From: Brasilonema angustatum HA4187-MV1
GTDB taxonomy: Bacteria; Cyanobacteriota; Cyanobacteriia; Cyanobacteriales; Nostocaceae
Length of the DNA: 64,000 bases
Assembly (NCBI GenBank): GCA_019359695.1
Contig: JAHHGV010000010.1
Span: 1-64,000, forward strand
Direction of reading: 5' to 3'
Shown here: piece by piece, positions 35,801 through 45,116 of the stretch
Layout: every line of letters starts with the position of its first letter
Position numbering within the stretch: position 1 is the first letter of the stretch
Translations under genes and position numbers: made by a program
Notes under the pieces: model-generated
Told to the model about the DNA's origin: nothing
What the model saw: the letters and a program-made list of their open reading frames with translations, nothing else
Database searches by the model: none

Positions 35801-36335
35801 CATAAGGCAAAGGTACACTTGCCCCTTGCACTGTTGCTAACTGGGTGCGGACGAAGTTGGTAGCATAGTCGTTGAGCGCTTGTTCCGGCAAGGTTTTGCT
35901 GCTCACACTCATCTGGATAATCGGTACACTCGAAGCGTTGTACTGAATGATGAATGGCGGTGTGATACCAGGTGGCAGAGGGCGCAGAATTGTTTGGCTG
36001 ACAGAGGTAATTTGAGCGACCGCTGAGGCTATATCAGCGTTGGGTTGGAAGAAAACCTTGACGACACTAACACCACTTAAAGATTGAGACTCAATGTGTT
36101 CAATGTCACCAACGGTTGTTGTCATGGCGCGTTCGCTAATTGTAACGATTCGCTGTGCCATTTCTTCTGGTGTGGTACCTGTGTAAGTCCAAACTACGCT
36201 GACAACCGGAATGTTGATTGATGGAAAAATATCAACAGGTGTGCCAAATATCGTTACCACACCTAGGATCACAATCATCAAGGCAGCGATTACGAATGTA
36301 TACGGAAGACGTAAAGCAATTTTGACGATCCACAT
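32856..36335 (-). CDS. RND efflux pump permease with histidine-rich central loop
   Basis: Start at ATG 36333-36335, with AGAGGG about 7 bases upstream; the frame upstream to 36365 is less likely. 1159 residues with the HAE1/MdtB-like layout: TM1 (LPYTFVIAALMIVILGVVTIF), a periplasmic porter domain (DIFPSINIPVVSVVWTYTGTTPEEM), TM2-6 (GLIAATLTALMILIFLGSW, GGLSLAVGILVDDATVEIEN with the conserved DD of the proton relay), then a second half with TM7-12. Between TM6 and TM7 (about residues 492-587, DNA 34575-34860) there is an insertion of about 90 residues rich in His, Asn, Asp and Gln, with roughly 18 His. Substrate class is not deducible; the His-rich loop hints at metal binding on the cytoplasmic side. 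Confidence 0.85.
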   Translation of the reverse strand: MWIVKIALRLPYTFVIAALMIVILGVVTIFGTPVDIFPSINIPVVSVVWTYTGTTPEEMAQRIVTISERAMTTTVGDIEHIESQSLSGVSVVKVFFQPNADIASAVAQITSVSQTILRPLPPGITPPFIIQYNASSVPIIQMSVSSKTLPEQALNDYATNFVRTQLATVQGASVPLPYGGKPRQIMVDIDPQAMLAKGVSAQDVTNAVSAQNLVLPAGNMKIGTQDLAVRINNSPDVVAGLNDLPIKQVNGTVIYIRDVAQVRDGFAVQTNVVRQNGRRSSLLSILKSGNASTIDVIDRVKKALPRIQSTMPPGLNLSFLFDQSIFVKASIEGVLKEGLIAATLTALMILIFLGSWRSTVIVAVSIPLSMLVSIIVMSRLGQTFNIMTLGGLSLAVGILVDDATVEIENIHRNLAQGKPIKRAILDGAQQIATPALVATLCICIVFVPVVFLSGVAKYLFVPLAMAVVFAMLASYLLSRTVVPTMASYLLPYEADLHREESEAHNDHGDRYHNEHSQVEDHNGHGDRHNIDSPVQNNGRDNHHTHSPVEIRDHRDNHNTHSSVQNNGHDNHHQTSEHRTQKTQPVKKDWIWRLHEKFNRQFEKFRNWYYNVLTSALNYRSIVFVVFGAFIVSAGVLLPFVGQDFFPDVDGGQFSLHVRALPGTRLEETERIVSQVEGVIRQTVPKDNLALILDNIGLPNSGINLTYGYNGATIGPADADILVSLKEAGSTFSYIKQLRPKLKATFPNYTFFFEPADIVTQILNFGLPAAVDVQISGPLQNSKKNFEIAKQIEARITRVPGAVDVHMQQVVDAPELRLDVDRTQAQQLGITQRDVANSVLTSLSSSGQAAINQWLDPKKGVSYTLAVQVPQYKIDSIDSLKNTPISNSNGQTAPQVLDNLATVRRDTVMQVVNHYNIQQVYDIYANSSGRDLGGVARDVEKIIADYKKKLPKGSQITVRGQVQTMNSSFLGLGLGLVFAIVLVYCLMVVNFQSWLDPLIIMMALPSALAGIVWMLFVTHTTFSVPSLMGAIMSIGVATSNSILMITFANDQRLEGQNAYKAAQAAGYTRLRPVLMTALAMLIGMVPMSLGLGEGGEQNAPLGRAVIGGLSAATVATLIFVPVVYSMLRRQQPRRFDEDDEDLTLVDKHTAYSLSSSQGKS

Positions 36336-36365
36336 GCAATTCCCTCTGAAATGCGTTTGCTGCAA

Positions 36366-37737
36366 ATGCCCCCAACTCGCATTGTTAGAAGCTGCTTGTA
36401 AATAGACATTAACCTACGGTTAATGCATCGAAATCTCACCAAACACAGTTTATTTTTTTCTGAATTTATGGTAGACAAAAGAACCGGGTTTGTTGCTAAA
36501 GCTGATTTTCGTGACTGTATAGATATAATGTCAAAATCATCACTTTTTTTTGTCAACAAACAGAAATTAATGGGATTTTTTCGGGTTTGATTGAAAAGAT
36601 GCGTTTGCCCTGGAATGCGTACTTATAGTTAATCAACAGTAGTTTTCAAAAAATACTGATTCTTTACAATATCTAAAAACGCTGTGTGTTCAAGTTCCGC
36701 AAGTGGGCAATTAGACTTGCCGTCTTTGCCACTTATCCACTTGATGTGCAGGTTTAAGATACAACTATGTAGCAAAATAACTGATTCATGCTGAACCTCA
36801 CGATTAGCTAAGTTATGAGTTTGTGAGTCAAACTATTATGGTACATATAATAAGAATACGAATTATTACGAGATAAGTAAAGTAAAGTTATCTTAGATTG
36901 AGGGACTATTTTCAACAATGAGTAGAAAAATAGCTAACCAACTGACAAGCATCATTTTGTAGAAGACTTGGAAATTGTTGGACAAGCCAGTCAACGCCGC
37001 AACGGGTGCGGGTGTAAGGGTGTAGGGGAACCCCATCAATAAAACGCGCAGTGCCGTTCGCTTTAGTGGCGGTCTGGGCTTGAACTAAGGACGCCTCAAC
37101 TTCAGTACTACGTATCTCGAAATACTTTTCTTTTCTTTCCAATATTAAAATAAGGGGCTTGCGTCCTTGTTGGTTCCGGGGTAGGGGGTGTTTCAGATCT
37201 TGCACCTATCCGTATAAGCCTGGGCTTAGTCAAAAGTAGCGCAATAAAGTTACATCACTTTTCTTTGCTTTTCTGGCTAAAATAAGAGCTTTCGGCTTCG
37301 TACTGAGGGTGAGAATTCAATCAATTTTTCTTGGTGCAAGATGTCAGGTGTACCACATCCGAGAGTGCGCCCCTCTTACGGGCTAGAAAATTTTCTCTTC
37401 CCCTCACAACGCCAGATGCCTCAAGTCGGGAAACCCGCCCACGGCACTGGCTCCCCTTACACCCCCATACACGCCAGATATAGCAGTTGCCACAATTGTT
37501 AGGACATTTCCCTGTTCCCTGTTCCCTGTTCCCTGTTCCCTGTTCCCTCTTAATCAAAATACGATGTCCTAAACAATATGTCTGTTGCTATACCTACGGA
37601 GGGAGACCCTCATCAAGTACTGGCTCCCCTACACCCTTTTCTTGGTCATTGAAAAGAAGCGATGCCATTCATCCCACGCTGAATGAGTACATTACAGCGT
37701 GGGGGCTTCTGTCGGAATAATCTAAATGTACGTTAGC
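36366..37737. other. Long intergenic region with repeat debris, no gene seen
   Basis: 1.37 kb without a credible gene. The part at about 36960-37215 resembles degenerate dispersed repeat DNA (CGCAACGGGTGCGGGTGTAA). 37505-37550 is a perfect CTGTTCC-type array (CCCTGTTCCCTGTTCCCTG). Short frames on both strands contain only repeat-derived peptides. Confidence 0.55.
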
Positions 37738-38370
37738 TTATATCGTTCCAAACAACCTATCCCCTGCATCTCCCAATCCTGGAATAATGTAACCGTTTTC
37801 ATCTAAGTGGTCATCAATAGCCGTAGTGTAAAGAGGTATATCTGGGTGGACTTCGGTGAAATGCTCAATGCCTTCTGGTGCAGCAAGTATGCAAATAAAC
37901 TTAATCGACATTGGATTGGTTGATTTGAGTCGTTCAACTGCTGCGACAGCTGAATTACCAGTTGCCAGCATTGGATCAACCACCAGTGCATCTAGCTTTT
38001 CTATATCCTGAGGAACCTTAAAATAATACTCAACGGGAATGAGGGTTTTAGGGTCACGGTACAATCCAATGTGTCCTACTCTTGCTGATGGTATCAGTTC
38101 TAGCATCCCATCTAAAATTCCTTGTCCTGCCCGTTGGATGGAAACAATCACCAGCTTTTTATCCGCAATGATTGGGGCGTTCATTGGCGCAAGAGGAGTT
38201 TTAATCTGTTCATATTTCACAAGTAAATCTCGTGTTATTTCATATGTCAACAGCAGGCTAATTTCTTTGAGAAGGACTCGAAATGTGGTCGTAGTCGTTT
38301 CTGCTTTACGCATCAGTGTGAGTTTGTGTTGAATCAATGGATGCTGGATGACTTTAACTTGACTGTGCAT
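37738..38370 (-). CDS. upp: Uracil phosphoribosyltransferase (UPRT)
   Basis: Start at ATG 38368-38370 ([22 protein letters not shown]), the standard UPRT N-terminus; the frame extends upstream to 38418 with 16 unlikely residues. 210 residues. The PRPP-binding loop is [20 protein letters not shown], the flexible region is [26 protein letters not shown] and the uracil-binding C-terminus is [17 protein letters not shown]. It converts uracil and PRPP to UMP. In this window it lies downstream of URC4 and URC1 homologues on the same strand, matching the fungal URC6 role in the URC uracil-degradation pathway, in which uracil first becomes UMP. Confidence 0.92.
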   Translation of the reverse strand: MHSQVKVIQHPLIQHKLTLMRKAETTTTTFRVLLKEISLLLTYEITRDLLVKYEQIKTPLAPMNAPIIADKKLVIVSIQRAGQGILDGMLELIPSARVGHIGLYRDPKTLIPVEYYFKVPQDIEKLDALVVDPMLATGNSAVAAVERLKSTNPMSIKFICILAAPEGIEHFTEVHPDIPLYTTAIDDHLDENGYIIPGLGDAGDRLFGTI

Positions 38371-38659
38371 ATGTCTTAAATGTTTTATTATCCAAACCAA
38401 AAAGGACTTGAGAGGCAAAATGTGTGCCTTATAAGACGTAGAGAAAAAAGGTATCGCTTACCTCGCAAAATTCAAAATATGCCCAAAGGGGATGCTAAGC
38501 CCAATTTGGAGTTCCTCCACAGCAAGCACAAAAAATTAGGGACTTGGGCACGAACAACGTAACTACAGTCCACAGTGATCCAACCGAACGGCGCAGCCGT
38601 CCCGTAGGCATAGAACATAAGAACTCAGTAAATGAGTGATAACTAATGAGTACTGATAG

Positions 38660-39964
38660 CTAGAATACTGTACCGTCGCTTTCTATCTGTATGGGGGGTA
38701 CAGCACCCTTTCTACGTTCAGCCGCAATTTTGCGCCCAGCTGTCCAAGTTCCACCTTGGAGAATTTTTACCAGTGGCAGTTCTTCAGCATTCATGCTCAA
38801 CTTGTCGCGTACTGTGGCGGCGATGCGATCCAACAGTATCACGGTCAGGGCACGCCATTCAACGATAACCTCTGATGCAACTGAATGAGACTGCTGCAAA
38901 ATTTCCGGATGTTTTGGGCTAATAAGTCCCAAATCAATGCATAATCCCCCATTGCGATATTCTGCTAATCCAGTCAGGACATCCAAACCTGTTATTTCCA
39001 AGCCAAGTTCTTGTAGAGGTTCAAGCAGAGAATAGGTTAGCCACTGGGACAGTTTGTGAAATGGTACTAAGCCATCATCAGCAACACGTGGGTGAAACCA
39101 AGTATCTCCTAAATTTATTCCGGCAATCTCAATTCGTCCAGACCAAATCTCACTTAGCCCTTCTAAAACTGCACATAACACATTTGCCGCAGCTAGTTGC
39201 TTGTTATGTGAGTTTTGTATGAAAAAGTTTACCAAATTGCCCGGACGGGGATTTTCTTTGCCAAACAGATGAGGTGAAGAAAGTAGGGCTTGACCCAATT
39301 TTTGCAATAATTTTAACCGTCCAGCAATGCCCACCAAGGGATTGTTTGCATTCACACCAAACCCATCTGCCAATTCTTTTTCTGTTAAGGCTTGCAATTT
39401 TTGAGCATCAACTTGCAAAGGTGCTGTTTGCCTATCACTGGAAAAAGTTCCGTCACAAAACATATGAAAACTGGCAACTGCCAAACCTTCAGAACGCTTA
39501 AAATCTAGCTGAGTCTCCTGCTCGTGATAGTACCAATTTTCCCCTGCACCAGCATCTAGTAAAACACTGATAATCGCCAAATCAAACTTAGCAACGGCTT
39601 TCTGTTCAGGTGTGAGTTTTGCTAACTTGTGATCCAACTGAGATAGACGCTGTACACCTCCAGCCTCAAAATGTCGCCACCGGCTGTGAAACGGAATTTG
39701 CAAATCTGGGTACTGTTCCCGCATCACCTCTTCAACATACTCTGCCACTTTTGGCAACTGTGTCAAATCGCAATTAAAGTGATGGGACTCACCAATAAGG
39801 GCCAACTCAAACAATTGCTGACAACGATCTCGGATAGCACTAGGCGATCGCAAATAACCAACCAACTCCTTCCCTTCTTTCCTCTGCGCTACGCCAGGTG
39901 CTATAACGGGGGGAACCCCCGCAACGCACTGGCTCCTCTGCGCCTCTGCGTTTTCCATTTCCAT
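38660..39964 (-). CDS. URC4/urg3-family (DUF1688) protein, putative uracil catabolism
   Basis: 434 residues matching DUF1688: SAIRDRCQQLFELALIGESHHFNCDLTQLPKVAEYVEEVM near the N-terminus, then FHSRWRHFEAGGVQRLSQL, AGAGENWYYHEQETQLDFKRSEGLAVAS, GRLKLLQKLGQALLSSPHLFG and LQGGTWTAGRKIAAERRKG near the end. URC4 is required in the yeast URC pathway downstream of UMP, and its molecular activity is still unclear (it may help open or deaminate a ring-opened intermediate). It lies between URC1-like (88 bp upstream) and UPRT genes. The first 25 residues (MEMENAEAQRSQCVAGVPPV) are repeat-derived. Confidence 0.85.
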   Translation of the reverse strand: MEMENAEAQRSQCVAGVPPVIAPGVAQRKEGKELVGYLRSPSAIRDRCQQLFELALIGESHHFNCDLTQLPKVAEYVEEVMREQYPDLQIPFHSRWRHFEAGGVQRLSQLDHKLAKLTPEQKAVAKFDLAIISVLLDAGAGENWYYHEQETQLDFKRSEGLAVASFHMFCDGTFSSDRQTAPLQVDAQKLQALTEKELADGFGVNANNPLVGIAGRLKLLQKLGQALLSSPHLFGKENPRPGNLVNFFIQNSHNKQLAAANVLCAVLEGLSEIWSGRIEIAGINLGDTWFHPRVADDGLVPFHKLSQWLTYSLLEPLQELGLEITGLDVLTGLAEYRNGGLCIDLGLISPKHPEILQQSHSVASEVIVEWRALTVILLDRIAATVRDKLSMNAEELPLVKILQGGTWTAGRKIAAERRKGAVPPIQIESDGTVF

Positions 39965-40052
39965 TGCGATACACTCCTAATATTCACCCCATAACAAAAG
40001 CGAGAGACAAAAGGAGTCACAGAAGTTCTCCTCCCTCTCTCGCCTCTGAAAC

Positions 40053-41312
40053 TCAATCTGCTAAAGAACGTCCTTTGACACCACTCAAACTGTCAGAGTC
40101 TAACACCTCTCCTGTTGTAAAATAACCAGCTGCCTTTTTCGCCTCCATCTCCACCCGCGCATCTTCGGGAATCAATTCTTCTGGAATTGGTATTCGTTCT
40201 ACAATTTCAATTCCTGACTGAACAATGGCGTTGTACTTCATATTACTCATTGATACCATACGGTCAATACGGGTAATGCCCAACCAGTGCAACACATCGG
40301 GCATCAATTCTTGGAACCGCATATCTTCCACGCCAGCCACACACTCAGTGCGGGTAAAGTAGGCATCAGCGCGATCGCCACCTTTCTGACGCTTACGAGC
40401 GTTGTAAACTAGGAATTTCGTTACTTCTCCCAAAGCACGCCCCTCCTTACGACAGTAAACAATGACACCTACGCCCCCCTGTTGTGCGGTTTGTACGCAA
40501 ACTTCAATTCCATGTACCAGATAAGGACGACAGGTGCAAATATCCGATCCAAACACATCGGAACCATTACATTCATCATGTACTCGCAGTGCCAAAGGCT
40601 TATCGGGATCAGTAATAGCTGCTACATCTCCAACAATATACACGGTAATACCTCCGATTGGCGGCAAAAACACCTCCAAATCAGATCGTGTCACTAATTC
40701 TGGGAACATTCCTCCTGTTTGTTCAAATAAAGCGCGGCGTAACTCTGCTTCTGTGATGTTGAATCGTTTGGCAATTCCTGGTAAGTACCATACTGGCTCA
40801 ATTGCAGCTTTCGTCACTACTAAATCGCCACCAGCTTTCATAATCTTGCCATCAACCTGTAAGCGTCCTGCTGTCACCGCCTCTTGTAACTCGGGTATGT
40901 TGATGTGCGCCTTTGTGATGGCGATTGTGGGACGAATGTCATATCCCTGTGTGTAATATGATGCAAATGCCTCACCAACCGTCGCCCCAAACGGATCAAG
41001 CGAGACAATTTTCTCTGGATCAGCCCAACTGGGATGTGGTCCAATATATTCTACTGGAGATGTATTAGTAAGGTCTGCCCTGTGGTCTGACTGAAGAGCT
41101 CCGCTAGCCACCGCTAAGGCACGGTAAATCGCATAACCACCAGAGTGAGTGCCAATTACGTTACGGTGTCCCTGCTTAGTTAGTGTAGCAATGACTGGAC
41201 CACGTTGCATTGGATCGGCTGCTCCCCATTGAATAGAAATTGGTTTGGGACCAAACCGACTGGGATGCGAAGTGAGAACAATATGCCCGGAAACGCTTTT
41301 TTGGTTTGGCAT
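40053..41312 (-). CDS. URC1-like GTP cyclohydrolase II-family protein
   Basis: 419 residues. The second half has the GTP cyclohydrolase II zinc motif: Cys248, Cys259 and Cys261 in DECNGSDVFGSDICTCRPYL. A GTPCHII-type region follows (VIVYCRKEGRALGEVTKFLVYNARKRQKGGDRADAYF). The N-terminal half (IQWGAADPMQRGPVIATLTKQGHRNVIGTHSGGYAIYRAL) is specific to the URC1 group, which is distinct from riboflavin-pathway RibA. The yeast URC1 product is thought to act on UMP or UTP in an analogous ring-opening. It is first in an apparent three-gene set with URC4 and UPRT. Confidence 0.85.
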   Translation of the reverse strand: MPNQKSVSGHIVLTSHPSRFGPKPISIQWGAADPMQRGPVIATLTKQGHRNVIGTHSGGYAIYRALAVASGALQSDHRADLTNTSPVEYIGPHPSWADPEKIVSLDPFGATVGEAFASYYTQGYDIRPTIAITKAHINIPELQEAVTAGRLQVDGKIMKAGGDLVVTKAAIEPVWYLPGIAKRFNITEAELRRALFEQTGGMFPELVTRSDLEVFLPPIGGITVYIVGDVAAITDPDKPLALRVHDECNGSDVFGSDICTCRPYLVHGIEVCVQTAQQGGVGVIVYCRKEGRALGEVTKFLVYNARKRQKGGDRADAYFTRTECVAGVEDMRFQELMPDVLHWLGITRIDRMVSMSNMKYNAIVQSGIEIVERIPIPEELIPEDARVEMEAKKAAGYFTTGEVLDSDSLSGVKGRSLAD

Positions 41313-41636
41313 AGTCGTTTCTTTTTCTCTTACTTTTTATAAATTCTTAGTCATTTACCCTTCCTCTACAATTATCACCAGTTGTGACTTGTAAAAGTAT
41401 GACATACCAATGACTTTAAATATTGACTTAGGTATTAATCGTATTCCAGACTACAGAAAATAACAATGAATTTGCTATTTTTTAATTCAAAAGTCCTAAG
41501 TTTTGAGCAAGGAATGCTGAGTATTCTTTTTTCATTCTTCACATTTTACTCAGTACTCAACACTTTTTAGTGACTTCTGAGATCAGAATATGCGAAATTT
41601 GATCCAGAACAACTATCAACTAACGATCTTGAATTC
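41313..41636. other. Divergent intergenic region of URC1 and TPR genes
   Basis: 324 bp of A+T-rich DNA that should hold promoters for both divergent genes; no consensus box is clear. A weak inverted repeat ACTCAGTACTCAACAC / TTGAGCAAGGAATGCTGAGT lies near 41505-41563. Confidence 0.35.
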
Positions 41637-42107
41637 ATGGATTCTTTACTTATCAATTCCTTACTTAAAGACTTGAAAAATCCCGATGAAACAGTCCGGG
41701 AACAAGCAACCAGGAAAATCTGGCGTATTTGGTTTCAGCAAAAGGGAGTTCATGGACTGGAAGTGATTGAACGTAGTCAAAGGTTAATAGATTCTGGAAA
41801 AATCACTGAAGCCGAAGCTGTGCTGACACAACTTATTAATAACCAACCAGATTTTGCTGAAGCTTGGAATCGCCGTGCTTTTCTTTACTATACTAACTGC
41901 GAGTATCGAAAGTCCTTGGTAGACTGTCAAATGGTCGTCAAGATCAATCCAATACATTTCGGCGCACTTCACGGTATGGGCTTGTGTTATACCGCAATGG
42001 GAGAGTATATTGAAGCGATCAGGGCATTTCATCGTGCTTTGGAAATTCAACCTTATTCTCAAGTCAATCAAAAATTTATTTTGGAATGTACTTTCCGATT
42101 GAACTAA
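41637..42107 (+). CDS. TPR-repeat protein
   Basis: 156 residues with three tetratricopeptide-like units: ERSQRLIDSGKITEAEAVLTQLINNQPDFAEAW, RAFLYYTNCEYRKSLVDCQMVVKINPIHFGAL and GMGLCYTAMGEYIEAIRAFHRALEIQPYSQVN. The N-terminal 45 residues include a helical QATRKIWRIWFQQKG stretch. Cyanobacterial small TPR proteins of this kind usually act as protein-interaction adaptors; no partner is obvious here. It is followed by an STRR-rich spacer. Confidence 0.75.
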   Translation: MDSLLINSLLKDLKNPDETVREQATRKIWRIWFQQKGVHGLEVIERSQRLIDSGKITEAEAVLTQLINNQPDFAEAWNRRAFLYYTNCEYRKSLVDCQMVVKINPIHFGALHGMGLCYTAMGEYIEAIRAFHRALEIQPYSQVNQKFILECTFRLN

Positions 42108-42581
42108 ATAACAAATTGGAGAAGGCAAAATTATCATATAAACCACAAGTTGTTGCAATAGCAACCAACCAAAACTCTGGCTTGGATAAAGTCACCTTTG
42201 GGATCCACTGGGTAGCACAAGCAGAACAAGGGAGACTTTATCGGGCTATTGTAACTGCCATCTACAAAAACTACGGAACGCTTAACAGTGAACAGTAAAC
42301 AGTGAACAGTAAACAGTGAACAGTAAACAGTGAACAGTGAACAGTAAAAACTGATAACTGACGACTGGTACTGCGTAAGTAGCTGATAACTGATAACTGT
42401 TCACTGATAACTGTTTTAACAAGGGAGATGGTGTTTCTTTCATTCATAGCGAGTGGTGCGCTAAATCTCTTTCAAAAATCCCCAATGTCTAATCGCTGAC
42501 TCTAACATAAGGGAGATATTGAATATTGGGTGAGGTAGTTTAATTGAATTGTTATGGGTTCCATATTTAATATTGATAATT
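42108..42581. other. Spacer with STRR array
   Basis: It contains a small overlapping frame (42086-42298) that has no recognised domain, then AACAGTGAACAGTAAACAGTGAAC repeats and inverted CAGTTAT/ATAACTG heptamers (about 42285-42420), the same STRR family as at 19708 and in rnpB. A final A+T-rich stretch precedes the FAD oxidoreductase. Confidence 0.6.
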
Positions 42582-43949
42582 ATGACAACAACACCCGTAA
42601 AATCATTTGATTTAGATGCCCTCACCGCTTCCTTAAAAGGTATTGAAATTATTACTGACTCTGCACAGGTAGCAAAATTATCTCAGGATTACCACACATT
42701 CAGCCCAGTACTTGTACCCAAACTGGAAGGAAAGGTTGGGGATATAGTTGTGCGTCCCACCAATCAAGCAGAAGTACTAAAAGTAGCAGCCTATTGCGTG
42801 AAACACAGAGTACCAGTCACAGTGCGCGGTGCAGGAACAGGAAATTACGGGCAATGCGTGCCGTTACATGGAGGCGTCATTCTGGATATGACGCGGATGC
42901 AAGAAATACCTTGGGTGAAACCAGGAGTTGCACGGGTTGAAGCTGGCGTCAAATTGGCGGCGTTGAATAAAAAAGCACGAGAAATCGGGTGGGAAATGCG
43001 GATGACACCCTCAACCTACCGTACCGCGACAATTGGCGGATTTATTGCTGGTGGTAGCGGCGGAATAGGATCGATACAGTATGGCTTTTTGGGTGAACGA
43101 GGTAATATTCTGGCTTTACAAATTGTAACGATGGAAGATGAACCACGCGTTATTGAACTGCGCGGTGATGAAGTGCAAAAAGTGAACCATGCCTGGGGCA
43201 TCAATGGTATTATCACTGAAATAGAAATTCCATTAGGAGCAGCTTATCCTTGGGCAGAAGTGATTGTGACTTTCCCAGAATTTATGGCTGCGGCAAGGTT
43301 TAGTCAAGCTTTAAGCGATGCCGATGGGATGATTAAAAAGGAGATTAGCATTTTTGCATCCCCGATTCCAGATTATTTTGCTGCCTTACGGCAGTATATT
43401 CCAGAGGGAACTCACGCTGCTTTATTGATTCTTGCGGAACCAAGTTTGGAATTATTACCTGGGTTAGTACAGCAATACGGTGGCAAGATCACATATCAAA
43501 AAACAGCTACTGATGCCGGAAAAGGCACACATTTAGGGGAATTTACCTGGAATCATACCACCTTACACGCCCGAAGTGAAGATACTTCCATCACTTACTT
43601 GCAAAGTACGTTCCCTGCTGATAAAAATCTACAAATGGTAGAGCATATGTATCACCACTTCGGTGATGAAGTGATGATGCATTTAGAATTTGCTCGGGTT
43701 AACGGTACAGTAGTTCCTGTGGGTTTGCAACTCGTCCGCTATACGAGTGAGGAACGTCTCAACGAGATTATTCACTACCACGAAAAGCAAGGTGTGTTTA
43801 TTGCCAATCCCCACACGTATATTATTGAAGATAGCGGTAGAAAGGTGATTGACCCTGAGCAGTTGAAGTTTAAGGAAATGGTTGATCCCTATGGGTTGAT
43901 GAATCCTGGTAAGAGCAAGGTTTTGAAGTTTAATAATGATTCACATTGA
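42582..43949 (+). CDS. FAD-binding (PCMH-type) oxidoreductase
   Basis: Start chosen at ATG 42582 (MTTTPVKSFDLDALTASLKG); an upstream frame adds 11 hydrophobic residues. 455 residues with a PCMH FAD-binding domain: GDIVVRPTNQAEVLKVAAYCVKHRVPVTVRGAGTGNYGQCVPLHGGVILD and GWEMRMTPSTYRTATIGGFIAGGSGG. A C-terminal substrate domain ends in KEMVDPYGLMNPGKSKVL. This is the GlcD/LLD-type family that oxidises 2-hydroxy acids or other alcohols, with FAD held by the GAGTGNYG/GG motifs. It overlaps the next gene by 14 bp, implying translational coupling with rtcA. The substrate is not known. Confidence 0.85.
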   Translation: MTTTPVKSFDLDALTASLKGIEIITDSAQVAKLSQDYHTFSPVLVPKLEGKVGDIVVRPTNQAEVLKVAAYCVKHRVPVTVRGAGTGNYGQCVPLHGGVILDMTRMQEIPWVKPGVARVEAGVKLAALNKKAREIGWEMRMTPSTYRTATIGGFIAGGSGGIGSIQYGFLGERGNILALQIVTMEDEPRVIELRGDEVQKVNHAWGINGIITEIEIPLGAAYPWAEVIVTFPEFMAAARFSQALSDADGMIKKEISIFASPIPDYFAALRQYIPEGTHAALLILAEPSLELLPGLVQQYGGKITYQKTATDAGKGTHLGEFTWNHTTLHARSEDTSITYLQSTFPADKNLQMVEHMYHHFGDEVMMHLEFARVNGTVVPVGLQLVRYTSEERLNEIIHYHEKQGVFIANPHTYIIEDSGRKVIDPEQLKFKEMVDPYGLMNPGKSKVLKFNNDSH

Positions 43950-44973
43950 CGGTTCTTACGGTGAAGGCGGCGGACAAATTCTCCGAACCTCACTGAGTCT
44001 TGCTGCTATTACTGGTGATTCAATACAGATAGAGAACATCCGCGCCGGACGTTCAAAACCGGGACTCGCAGCACAACACCTTACATCAGTTCGCGCCGCT
44101 GCAGCTATTTGTAACGCCAAAGTGCGGGGTGATGCTTTGGGTTCGATGACGCTAGAGTTTATTCCTGGTAATTCCGTACAAGCGGGAAGTTATACCTTTG
44201 ATGTGAGTGAAGCGCGGGAAGGCGGTTCTGCTGGTGCAGTCACTTTGGTGTTACAAACTATTCTCTTGCCTTTGGTGTTAGCAACTGGTGACTCTCAGGT
44301 GACACTCAAGGGGGGAACTCATGTTAGTCATAGTCCTTCTGTGAATTACATTCAACAAGTTTACCTGCCAACATTGCAACGCATGGGTGTGCAAGTTGAA
44401 GTGAAACTGAACGCTTGGGGGTGGTATCCCCAAGGCGGGGGAGAAGTGGAACTACTTGTAAGTGGTGGTAGCAAACTTGGCGGGATCAACTTGGTGGAAC
44501 GCGGCGACTTGCAACAGGTGCGGGGGTTAGCAGTTGTCACGGAACTACCTTCCCACATTCCCCAAAGAATCGCGAGTCGTGCTGAAAATGTGTTGCGTGA
44601 AGCCCAATTGAAACCAGCGGTGCAACCATTGCGAGCAAAAGGTGTCGCACCAGGGGCGGGTTTGTTTCTCACTGCTGAGTACGAAAATAGTTTAGCTGGA
44701 TTTGGTGCGTTGGGGCGTCTCGGTTTGCCTGCAGAAAAAGTCGCAAATATGGCTTGCGAGGAACTGCTGGAGTTTCATCAAACAGGCGCACCTGTGGATG
44801 AACATTTGGGAGATCAATTATTATTGCCTGCAGCTTTGGCGTCAACTGGGAGTGAGTACCGAGTGGCTAAGGTGAGTCAGCATTTGACGACGAATGCTTG
44901 GGTGATTGAGAAATTTGGGTTGGCGCGGGTGATGCTGGATGAAGTGGAGAAGATGGTGGTGGTGGACTGTTAA
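43936..44973 (+). CDS. rtcA: RNA 3'-terminal phosphate cyclase (RtcA)
   Basis: 345 residues with the cyclase signatures: HIDGSYGEGGGQILRTSLSLAAITG at the N-terminus, RAGRSKPGLAAQHLTSVRAA, GGSAGAVTLVLQTILLPLVLA, and PVDEHLGDQLLLPAAL containing the expected nucleophilic His near 287. RtcA converts RNA 3'-phosphate to 2',3'-cyclic phosphate through adenylylation of that His, a step in RNA repair. No RtcB ligase or RtcR regulator is beside it. Its ATG lies inside the end of the FAD oxidoreductase gene. Confidence 0.9.
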   Translation: MIHIDGSYGEGGGQILRTSLSLAAITGDSIQIENIRAGRSKPGLAAQHLTSVRAAAAICNAKVRGDALGSMTLEFIPGNSVQAGSYTFDVSEAREGGSAGAVTLVLQTILLPLVLATGDSQVTLKGGTHVSHSPSVNYIQQVYLPTLQRMGVQVEVKLNAWGWYPQGGGEVELLVSGGSKLGGINLVERGDLQQVRGLAVVTELPSHIPQRIASRAENVLREAQLKPAVQPLRAKGVAPGAGLFLTAEYENSLAGFGALGRLGLPAEKVANMACEELLEFHQTGAPVDEHLGDQLLLPAALASTGSEYRVAKVSQHLTTNAWVIEKFGLARVMLDEVEKMVVVDC

Positions 44974-45116
44974 CTAATTATTAAGTATTATTGTTTGTTT
45001 TACATAAGCAAAAATACTGTTGATAGTAAACCTTTTGTTATCTGTCTCTACAGTATCATTCACGAGATTATATAAAGTTATACTAGTTAAGAATAGTATC
45101 TTTACTGAACCATTAC

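Noticed and set aside
36912-37205. 97-codon minus-strand frame
   Set aside because: It overlaps repeat debris and has no homology or start context.
42086-42298. 70-codon frame overlapping the TPR gene end
   Set aside because: No domain recognised and it runs into the STRR array; possibly an old gene remnant, but unsupported.
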